DNA from: an uncultured Candidatus Melainabacteria bacterium
GTDB lineage: Bacteria; Cyanobacteriota; Vampirovibrionia; Gastranaerophilales; Gastranaerophilaceae
Assembly (NCBI GenBank): GCA_934717895.1
Contig: CAKUZO010000089.1
Coordinates: forward strand, 1 to 5,267
Direction of reading: 5' to 3'
DNA: 5,267 nt
The notes beneath the pieces were generated by a model. It searched no databases and was not told the origin of the DNA. It was given only the letters and a program-made list of their open reading frames with translations. Positions within the stretch are counted from its first letter, which is position 1; each line of letters begins with the position of its first letter. Positions 1-5,267 of this stretch are shown one piece after another. A program made the translations under genes and the position numbers.

Positions 1-793
1 CTTCTTTATTCGGAGCTTTTCCATGCCAGCCGGCATTGTTTTCCATAAATGATACGCCTTTACCTTTAACGGTATTCGCCAAAATCACAACAGGACCATT
101 GGCACATTTTGCCTTTTCAATAGCATCATAAACAGCTTCAACATCGTTTCCGTCAATCTCAATGACCTGCCAATTGAAAGCTTTCAACTTTTCATCTAGC
201 GGATTAAGTGCCTTAACATTTTCCGTGCAACCGTCTATTTGAAGTCTGTTTCTATCAACAATCGCAATCAAATTGTCCAACTTATGATGAGCACCGTGCA
301 TAAAAGCTTCCCAAACACTACCTTCTTGTAACTCACCGTCGCCCATCAAGCAAAATACTTTTGCAAGATTTTTATCAAGTTTAAGCCCCAAAGCCATTCC
401 GCAAGCGACCGACAAACCTTGCCCCAAAGAACCTGAAGCTACTTCAACCCCAGGACAATGCGGACATGGGTGCCCTTGAAGTCGCGAACCAATAATCCTA
501 AACGTTAGTAATTCGTCTTTTGGAATATAACCAACTTGTGACAAAACAGAATAAAGAATAGCGGAAGCATGACCTTTTGAAAGCACAAATCTGTCACGAA
601 CCTCAAAGTCATCACCTTTTCCCCATTCTTTACAAGTTTTCATACACTTGTTGTAAAGCACCGTCAAAATTTCAGTCGACGACAAAGCACCGCCCAAGTG
701 ACCGGATTTTGAGTTATAAACCATTTTTATAATATTTTTTCTATTTTCTTTACATAGATTTTTCAAATTTTCGATTTCGTTAGCACTCAACAT
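1..793 (-). CDS. tkt: Transketolase, N-terminal (thiamine-diphosphate-binding) subunit, 3' end cut by window edge
   Basis: The reading frame opens at the ATG at 793 and stays open to the left edge, giving the first 264 residues; no stop is seen, so the gene is partial. Transketolase moves two-carbon ketol units between sugar phosphates in the non-oxidative pentose phosphate pathway, in the cytoplasm. Visible landmarks are SGHLGG (30-35), LSKGHAS (72-78 region), GSLGQGLS (121-128), the thiamine-diphosphate/metal motif starting GDGELQEG (151-158) and closing at VDRN (N182), and WHGKAP (256-261), all typical of the N-terminal domain. In many bacteria and archaea the enzyme is split into two proteins; the start and spacing look like that form, and the C-terminal subunit would be expected just beyond the left edge (inference). 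The start is supported by a strong Shine-Dalgarno six bases upstream. It begins one base after the glycosyltransferase stop codon, so the two are co-transcribed and probably coupled. A CxxC (C110, C113) sits just before the PGVE segment. Confidence 0.93.
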   Translation of the reverse strand, partial: MLSANEIENLKNLCKENRKNIIKMVYNSKSGHLGGALSSTEILTVLYNKCMKTCKEWGKGDDFEVRDRFVLSKGHASAILYSVLSQVGYIPKDELLTFRIIGSRLQGHPCPHCPGVEVASGSLGQGLSVACGMALGLKLDKNLAKVFCLMGDGELQEGSVWEAFMHGAHHKLDNLIAIVDRNRLQIDGCTENVKALNPLDEKLKAFNWQVIEIDGNDVEAVYDAIEKAKCANGPVVILANTVKGKGVSFMENNAGWHGKAPNKE

Positions 794-794
794 A

Positions 795-1517
795 TTAAAC
801 TCCTTTTGGAATAAACTTTTCACGTAATACTTTCAGAACAAACAACGGCAAAGTCGGGAAAATCCTCTTAAACCTTTTCGGTTCTTTAACCGTTCTATAA
901 AGCCATTCTAGCCCTAGTTTTTGATAAATTTCAGGGGCTCTTTCAACAACACCCGACCAAACATCAAAACTTCCGCCAACTCCGACAAACAACGCATCTG
1001 GTAGAAGTTTTTTAGCTTTCAAAATAAATTCTTCTTGTTTTGGCGAACCCAAAGCACAAAGAACAAGTCTTGGTTGACGAATTTTCAGCTCATTCAAAAT
1101 TTCGTCGTCGTCCTTAAAATATCCGTCATGCGCATAAGTCACATACAGACCTTGAATTTCATGTTCAAGATTTTCTTTCGCTTTCTGAACAATTTCAGGT
1201 TTTGCACCTACCAAAGCAACCGATTGTTCTGACTTTGCGCACTCCTCAATCATTCGACGAGAAAACTCAATTCCTGCAATTCTTCGAACATTATATCCTA
1301 AGATTTTCAGCCCGATTTGAACTCCAATTCCGTCCGGAATTACAAGTTCGGCATTATTTATAATTTCCGCAAACTCAGGATTTTGCTCAGCATTATTAAT
1401 CATTTCAGGGTTAATTGTCACAACCTGTCCTGAAATCGTTTTAGCATACTCAATTGCTTCTTCAAACGTAAAAGAATCAACATTCAAGCCTTGTAGTTTT
1501 ACAATATTTCTTTCCAT
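795..1517 (-). CDS. tagA: WecG/TagA/CpsF-family (GT26) glycosyltransferase
   Basis: This 240-residue protein matches the GT26 family over its whole length. Family members transfer an N-acetylmannosamine-type sugar (or a related one) from a UDP donor to an undecaprenyl-diphosphate-linked sugar, at the inner face of the cytoplasmic membrane, for wall teichoic acid, enterobacterial common antigen or capsule. Landmarks are VVTINPEMI (32-40; T34 fits the conserved threonine), PDGIG (61-65; D62 fits the catalytic aspartate), RRIAGIEF (78-85), LGSPKQE (156-162), GVGGSFDVWSG (179-189), ERAPE (192-196) and the tail GLEWLYR (202-208) with EPKRFKR (212-218). That arginine-rich tail is the part known in TagA to contact the membrane and complete the active site. 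There is no signal peptide or clear transmembrane helix. The start is fixed by family alignment. No Shine-Dalgarno precedes it; instead a perfect -10 box lies six bases upstream, suggesting a leaderless mRNA. The actual sugar donor and polymer cannot be told from the sequence. Confidence 0.95.
   Translation of the reverse strand: MERNIVKLQGLNVDSFTFEEAIEYAKTISGQVVTINPEMINNAEQNPEFAEIINNAELVIPDGIGVQIGLKILGYNVRRIAGIEFSRRMIEECAKSEQSVALVGAKPEIVQKAKENLEHEIQGLYVTYAHDGYFKDDDEILNELKIRQPRLVLCALGSPKQEEFILKAKKLLPDALFVGVGGSFDVWSGVVERAPEIYQKLGLEWLYRTVKEPKRFKRIFPTLPLFVLKVLREKFIPKGV
800..807 (-). promoter_or_regulatory. Shine-Dalgarno of the transketolase subunit
   Basis: On the minus strand the sequence reads AAAAGGAG, ending six bases before the ATG at 793. 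It lies inside the last codons of the upstream glycosyltransferase gene. It fixes the transketolase start and implies translation from a shared mRNA. Confidence 0.85.
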
Positions 1518-1523
1518 AATGCA

Positions 1524-1552
1524 ATTATAATCTAATAAATAATTTTGGTAAA
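1524..1552 (-). promoter_or_regulatory. Probable sigma-70-type promoter of the glycosyltransferase-transketolase unit (leaderless)
   Basis: On the minus strand the -35 box TTTACC (1547-1552, four of six to TTGACA) is followed by a 17-base spacer and a perfect -10 box TATAAT (1524-1529). Six bases (TGCATT) then separate the -10 from the ATG at 1517, so the expected +1 is the A of the start codon. The match to consensus and the ideal spacing are seen directly. The start point of transcription is inferred. The region is AT-rich, so a chance match is possible but this one is unusually good. Confidence 0.65.
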
Positions 1553-1571
1553 GTATTTAATATAACTTTGC

Positions 1572-1994
1572 CTAAGTTTTTGACAATGTGTAAACAGGCG
1601 TTGCTCCGTTCAAATCAATATATCTGAACACATTCAAAACAATCCCCGGTGCAAAGAAATAGTTATTATTCACTGGCGTAATCTTCAACAACGACTTATT
1701 TGAACTTACTTTCACAACACTTGCCAAATACTGTTTATTAACCGCCGTAAACAAGATATAACCGGTCTTTGACTGAATTTCATCAATCGTAAATCTATTC
1801 GCATTAATACTTGCAATTGCCATAAAAAACAACTTTTCAGGTGTCATAATATAGTTACGTGTACAAATATTATAATCTATATTTTGCGGAGTAACCATAG
1901 TGCTCAAAGACATTGTATCATTGGCCTTTGCAGAATTTACTCCCAACAAAATCATCAATAATCCGATAAATAAAATTTTTATTGTTCTTTCCAT
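1572..1994 (-). CDS. Small exported protein of unknown function, coupled to polA
   Basis: I do not recognise a family for this 140-residue protein. It begins with a clear signal peptide: positive residues R3 and K6, a hydrophobic core at about 7-19, and an A-K-A cleavage site at 22-24, predicting a mature protein of about 116 residues outside the cytoplasmic membrane. There is no lipobox; the only cysteine is C44. The mature part has a probable helix (about 52-66, TPEKLFFMAIASINA) followed by alternating short hydrophobic strands (about 78-84, 89-96, 101-107, 112-126). That helix-then-sheet pattern loosely recalls small periplasmic helix-grip domains, but this is only a fold guess. The start at 1994 is supported by AGGTGA just upstream and by the signal peptide beginning there. 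The gene overlaps the end of polA by 16 bases in another frame, so it is probably the second cistron of the polA mRNA. No convincing terminator follows it. Its role is unknown. Confidence 0.8.
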   Translation of the reverse strand: MERTIKILFIGLLMILLGVNSAKANDTMSLSTMVTPQNIDYNICTRNYIMTPEKLFFMAIASINANRFTIDEIQSKTGYILFTAVNKQYLASVVKVSSNKSLLKITPVNNNYFFAPGIVLNVFRYIDLNGATPVYTLSKT

Positions 1995-4834
1995 GTTTCA
2001 CCTACATTTATATCAACAACAAGCGGAACCGACAAAGGCTGATTAAGTTCCATTGCCTCTTTTACAAGCGTTTTAACCTCATCTAATTCCGATTTCAAAA
2101 CCTCAACCACAAGTTCATCGTGAACCTGCATTATCATTTTTGATTTAAGGTTATGTTCTTTTAATTTTTTTGCAAAATCTATCATTGCAATTTTCATCAA
2201 ATCCGCAGCCGTACCTTGCATTGGCTGGTTAATAGCAGCACGTTTTGCAAACTCTCTAATCATTGCATTGGAACTTGAAAGTTCTGTTTCCAAATATCTT
2301 TTGCGACCGAAAATAGTTTCGACATAACCCTGTTTCTCAACTTCTCGAACAATTCCTTCCATATACGCCTTAACTCTCGGATATGTTGCAAAGTATTTAT
2401 CAATAAACTCTCCCGCCTCAGCATTTGAAATTCCAACAGCTTTTGCAAGCCCATATTTACTTTGCCCATAAATAATTCCAAAATTAACTGCTTTGGATTT
2501 GTAACGCATTTCTTTTGTAACTTTCTCTATCGGAACCTCAAAAACCTTTGACGCCGTCAGTGTATGAACATCAACACCAGTTTTAAAAGCTTCCATAAGG
2601 TGTTTATCCTCTGTAATATGCGCCAACAAGCGAAGCTCAATTTGCGAATAATCAGCAGACAAAATCAAAGAATTTTCCCTGTCTTTCGGCACAAATGCAT
2701 TACGAATTTTATTGCCTTCCTCGGTTCTTGCAGGAATATTCTGCAAATTCGGGTTAGACGACGACAATCTACCTGTTGCCGTAACCGTTTGATTATAAGT
2801 TGTATGTATTCGATTGTCTTTGCGTTCTATTAATGCCGGAAGAGCCTCTGTATAAGTAGATTTGAGCTTTGCATACCGTCTGTAATCAAGAATTAATCTT
2901 GCTATTTCATGTTCTTGTGCAAGCTCTTCTAAAACAGCAGCACTTGTCGAATACGCAGATTTTCCTCGTTTCTTTTTAGACTTTAACCCCATTTTGTCAA
3001 ATAATACTTCTCCAACCTGTCGAGGAGAATTTATATTAAATGGAGCCCCAGCAAGCCCATAGATTTTTCCTTCAATTTTTGCAAGCTCTCCGTTCATATA
3101 CGTCGTCAAATCTTGAAGATATTTTTCGTCTATTGAAACACCGTCATACTCCATATCCGCAAGCACAAAAGTCAAAGGAACTTCTATGTCATAAACTAAT
3201 TTTTGTTCATTTTCATCTAATTTTCGAGCCCAATATTTTGACAACTCTAATATAACAGCAACTTCCTCTGTCGCAAAATTTGTTGCAATATCAGCGTCAA
3301 CATCAACAAATTTAACCCGTTTTTTCTTTTCTTTTTCAAACGGTGCAAATGGAGTAATCGCATGCTGCAAATTTTCAATCGCTTGAATTTCCAAATCATG
3401 ATTACGGTTTGTATCCTGAACATAGCTTGCAAGCACAACATCAAAAATTATACCATCAGCATTTATCCCCAAATTTCGCAAAACATTAAATTCGGTCTTG
3501 GCGTCAAAAGTAGTCTTTTTAACATTTTTATCCTCAAAAATCGGTTTCAATTTAGAAATAACGACATCAAGCGACAATTGGTTTTCTATATTAGAGTGCC
3601 CCAAAGGAATATAAAAAGCTTTTATCTCCCCTTCATCTTTCACCTCAAGCCGGTCTTTTGCACTCACACCTTCTGAAAACGCAAACGACAAACCGATAAG
3701 TTCAGAATTTACAGCATTTTTCACCTCGGCATAAGTCTTAAACGCAATCAATGACTGAGATTTAAGCTGACTTACTAACTCTTCTAAATCTTGCAAATCC
3801 ACAATCAACTTTTTATCAAAATTAAGGTTAGATTCTTTGTTCAATTCCTCGCTTACTGCCTCAGAGAAAAAGCCCAATTGCATTGAACCATCTGAATTTA
3901 CCTGCGGAGCTTGAACAGGAGCAGAATGTTCTGTTTTATCAAAAGAATACATAATCGAATTTATATTCTTGATAAATGTATAAAACTGCATTTTCTTTAA
4001 AAACTCAGTCACGGCAATAGTATCAGGTAGCTCAACCTTCGTTTTGTCAAAATCAAAATTAATATCCAAATCACGAACAATCGTCGCAAGATATTGGCTC
4101 AATTTTGCCTGTTCAATACCGTTACAAATCTTCTCTCTCACGGATTTTTCAGGAATATTTTCGCAATCCGCAAGGCAAGCATCTAGTGTTCCATAACGAG
4201 CCAAAAGTTTTTGAGCAGTCTTTTCTCCAATTCCTTTAATTCCGGGGATACAGTCCGAAGTATCACCACGCAAGCCTTTATAGTCAATAACTTGATTTGG
4301 ATAAACTCCCAATTTTTCATAGATTTTATCCCAATTATATTCAACAAGTTCACCTTTTGTCGGCAAAATAACCTTGACACAGCCGTCTTTGTCTACAAGT
4401 TGAAATGCGTCTTGATCACCTGTCAAAATCAAAACCTTATGCCCAAGTTCACACGCTTCACGAGAAATCGTTCCAATTACATCGTCAGCCTCAAAACCCT
4501 CTTTGGTATAAATCGGAATATTAAAAGCTCTCAATCCCTCATAGATAAGCCCCATTTGCACTCTCATAGGATCAGGCATTGCAGAACGATTACACTTATA
4601 ATCCGCAAATTTTTCCGTCCTAAAAGTTCTATGACTGACATCAAAAGCCACAGCAATTGCATCAGCTTTCAAATCCTCATTCTTTAACAAATCAAAAATC
4701 GCCTTAAAAAAGCCGTAAACAGCCCAAGTCGGAGTACCATCAGATGTACTCATAGCAGTTCTTTCCAACGCATAATACTGTCTAAATGCCAGCGCATGCC
4801 CATCTATTAAAATTAATGTTTTACTATTCCCCAT
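1979..4834 (-). CDS. polA: DNA polymerase I, with inactive 3'-5' exonuclease domain
   Basis: DNA polymerase I fills gaps in repair and removes RNA primers from Okazaki fragments. From the ATG at 4834 the protein has 951 residues, slightly longer than usual (880-930). The 5'-nuclease domain (about 1-300) is intact: D11 in IDGHA, D65, EADD (115-118), GDQD (139-142) and GDTSD (190-194), then helix-hairpin-helix GIKGIGEKTA. A variable linker (about 301-342) follows. The 3'-5' exonuclease-like domain (about 343-550) has lost its metal ligands: the DxE of motif I is K366-T-Y368, and motifs II and III carry E448, and F520 with E524. The polymerase domain is complete: GRLSSSNPNLQNIPAR (688-703), motif A DYSQIELR with D728, the O-helix R777/K781/F785/Y789, and motif C VHDE with D906. 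It therefore resembles the Bacillus-type enzyme. An in-frame ATG at 4903 is rejected because it lies within the clpX terminator and adds 23 residues without family support. No Shine-Dalgarno precedes 4834. The last 16 bases overlap the next gene. Confidence 0.97.
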   Translation of the reverse strand: MGNSKTLILIDGHALAFRQYYALERTAMSTSDGTPTWAVYGFFKAIFDLLKNEDLKADAIAVAFDVSHRTFRTEKFADYKCNRSAMPDPMRVQMGLIYEGLRAFNIPIYTKEGFEADDVIGTISREACELGHKVLILTGDQDAFQLVDKDGCVKVILPTKGELVEYNWDKIYEKLGVYPNQVIDYKGLRGDTSDCIPGIKGIGEKTAQKLLARYGTLDACLADCENIPEKSVREKICNGIEQAKLSQYLATIVRDLDINFDFDKTKVELPDTIAVTEFLKKMQFYTFIKNINSIMYSFDKTEHSAPVQAPQVNSDGSMQLGFFSEAVSEELNKESNLNFDKKLIVDLQDLEELVSQLKSQSLIAFKTYAEVKNAVNSELIGLSFAFSEGVSAKDRLEVKDEGEIKAFYIPLGHSNIENQLSLDVVISKLKPIFEDKNVKKTTFDAKTEFNVLRNLGINADGIIFDVVLASYVQDTNRNHDLEIQAIENLQHAITPFAPFEKEKKKRVKFVDVDADIATNFATEEVAVILELSKYWARKLDENEQKLVYDIEVPLTFVLADMEYDGVSIDEKYLQDLTTYMNGELAKIEGKIYGLAGAPFNINSPRQVGEVLFDKMGLKSKKKRGKSAYSTSAAVLEELAQEHEIARLILDYRRYAKLKSTYTEALPALIERKDNRIHTTYNQTVTATGRLSSSNPNLQNIPARTEEGNKIRNAFVPKDRENSLILSADYSQIELRLLAHITEDKHLMEAFKTGVDVHTLTASKVFEVPIEKVTKEMRYKSKAVNFGIIYGQSKYGLAKAVGISNAEAGEFIDKYFATYPRVKAYMEGIVREVEKQGYVETIFGRKRYLETELSSSNAMIREFAKRAAINQPMQGTAADLMKIAMIDFAKKLKEHNLKSKMIMQVHDELVVEVLKSELDEVKTLVKEAMELNQPLSVPLVVDINVGETWKEQ
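1998..2003 (-). promoter_or_regulatory. Shine-Dalgarno of the small exported protein, inside polA
   Basis: The minus strand reads AGGTGA, complementary to the 3' end of 16S rRNA in the GGAGGTGA register, three bases before the ATG at 1994. It is embedded in the polA codons for Gly-Glu near the C-terminus. It supports this start and translational coupling to polA. Confidence 0.6.
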
Positions 4835-4848
4835 AAATCTATTTTCGC

Positions 4849-4878
4849 ATAAAACTTTATATTTTTCAAATTTGTAAA
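4849..4878 (-). promoter_or_regulatory. Possible polA promoter
   Basis: In the 50-base gap between the clpX terminator and the polA ATG, the minus strand has TTTACA (4873-4878, five of six to the -35 consensus), an 18-base spacer and TTTTAT (4849-4854, four of six to the -10). A better -10, TATAAA (4856-4861), overlaps the spacer but has only a poor -35 at the right distance. Either choice gives a leader of roughly 8-16 bases. A promoter is needed here because of the strong terminator just upstream; which boxes are used is uncertain. Confidence 0.4.
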
Positions 4879-4882
4879 CAAT

Positions 4883-4908
4883 AAAAAAGGTGGCCGAAGC
4901 CACCTTTT
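4883..4908 (-). terminator. Intrinsic terminator of clpX
   Basis: A 10-bp perfect stem (4885-4894 with 4899-4908) encloses a four-base loop. On the minus strand the loop is TTCG closed by C-G, the extra-stable UUCG tetraloop, and a run of six T (4883-4888, of which four also pair as the base of the stem) follows the GC-rich part. The hairpin starts directly after the clpX stop codon TAG (4909-4911). On the plus strand only four T follow, so it is best read as a minus-strand terminator. Confidence 0.93.
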
Positions 4909-5267
4909 CTATGCACTGATTTCTTTGCTGTTATCGTCCTTTGTCGGAAGAGGTACAACCTCTGCATTTTTACGGTTCTTAACCATATCTGCCGTAACTA
5001 CAAATTTCTTGATATCGTTTTTCGTTGGAACATCATACATAACATCAAGCATGATTTCCTCAACAATTGATTTCAATGCTCTCGCACCTGTTTTACGCTT
5101 AATTGCTTCTTGTGCAATTAAATCAATTGCCTCAGGTTCAAATTCCAAATCAACACCGTCCATTTCCAACAAGCATTTATATTGTTTTACAACCGCATTT
5201 TTAGGTTCTGTCAAAATCATTTTTAATGTTTTTTCATTCAACTGGTCTAAAACTGCATAAACAGGAA
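4909..5267 (-). CDS. clpX: ATP-dependent Clp protease ATP-binding subunit ClpX, C-terminal part, 5' end cut by window edge
   Basis: The last 118 residues of ClpX are present; the frame is open at the right edge, starting at PVYAVL, which corresponds to the conserved (R)LPV segment after the AAA+ large domain. ClpX is a hexameric AAA+ unfoldase that feeds tagged substrates into the ClpP peptidase in the cytoplasm. The piece covers the small (sensor-2) subdomain: [11 protein letters not shown] (19-29), GVDLEF (37-42), and the sensor-2 motif [13 protein letters not shown] (58-70) with the ATP-sensing arginine R62, then MLDVMYDVP (72-80). The C-terminal tail after about residue 95 is polar and variable, as usual in this family. 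An internal TTG at 5241 is not the start, because homology continues upstream of it. The zinc-binding domain, Walker motifs and IGF loop lie outside the window. The gene ends at a strong terminator, so it is not co-transcribed with polA by default. Confidence 0.96.
   Translation of the reverse strand, partial: PVYAVLDQLNEKTLKMILTEPKNAVVKQYKCLLEMDGVDLEFEPEAIDLIAQEAIKRKTGARALKSIVEEIMLDVMYDVPTKNDIKKFVVTADMVKNRKNAEVVPLPTKDDNSKEISA

Noticed and set aside
1552..1571. Possible terminator after the small exported protein gene (AAAGT pairing with ACTTT on the minus strand)
   Set aside because: Only five mostly A-T pairs with a ten-base AT-rich loop and no T-tract; too weak to be an intrinsic terminator, and it overlaps the promoter for the next gene.
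1505..1994. Repeat of ATGGAAAGAA at the starts of both the glycosyltransferase and the small exported protein
   Set aside because: Ten bases including the start codon in A-rich DNA; the similarity does not extend further, so it is most simply chance.
3362..3676. Plus-strand open frame of 104 codons
   Set aside because: Antisense to the polA exonuclease-like domain; no ribosome binding site or recognisable motif.
4211..4687. Plus-strand open frame of 158 codons
   Set aside because: It lies wholly antisense to the conserved 5'-nuclease domain of polA; the translation is low in complexity, looks like no known protein and has no clear start signals.
4835..4903. N-terminal extension of polA to an in-frame ATG at 4903 (23 more residues)
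   Set aside because: The extension is encoded by the clpX terminator hairpin and the promoter region, has no ribosome binding site, and no PolA family counterpart; homology begins right after the ATG at 4834.
4925..5260. Plus-strand open frame of 111 codons
   Set aside because: It is antisense to the conserved clpX C-terminal domain and is explained by codon bias on the other strand.

Overview
The window is an AT-rich, gene-dense stretch of bacterial chromosome in which every supported gene lies on the minus strand. Reading in the direction of transcription (right to left) it holds: the C-terminal end of clpX; a strong intrinsic terminator; polA (DNA polymerase I); a small secreted protein of unknown function overlapping the end of polA; a WecG/TagA/CpsF-family glycosyltransferase; and the start of a split (N-terminal subunit) transketolase that runs off the left edge. 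No RNA gene, mobile element, CRISPR array or long repeat is visible, and no gap between genes exceeds about 75 bases.

The layout suggests three transcription units. clpX ends at a hairpin with a C(UUCG)G tetraloop and a T-tract. polA follows from a short promoter-bearing gap, and the secreted-protein gene is translationally coupled to it by a 16-base overlap. A near-consensus promoter in the next 54-base gap then drives the glycosyltransferase. The transketolase subunit starts one base after its stop codon, with a strong Shine-Dalgarno inside the 3' end of the glycosyltransferase gene. The two promoter-proximal genes (polA, glycosyltransferase) lack Shine-Dalgarno sequences and appear to have very short or no leaders, whereas the two internal cistrons have good ones.

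The organism cannot be fixed from the sequence alone. Low GC, a two-subunit transketolase, a TagA-type enzyme and a Bacillus-like PolA with a dead proofreading site would suit a low-GC Firmicute or a gut cyanobacterial relative (Melainabacteria/Gastranaerophilales). The second is my weak preference and is inference only.

Functionally these are mostly housekeeping genes: protein unfolding (ClpX), DNA repair and Okazaki-fragment processing (PolA), cell-surface polysaccharide synthesis (glycosyltransferase) and pentose-phosphate metabolism (transketolase). I see no evidence of a new multi-gene system. The points most worth a second look are the apparently leaderless glycosyltransferase promoter, the small exported protein coupled to polA, and the inactivated exonuclease site of PolA.
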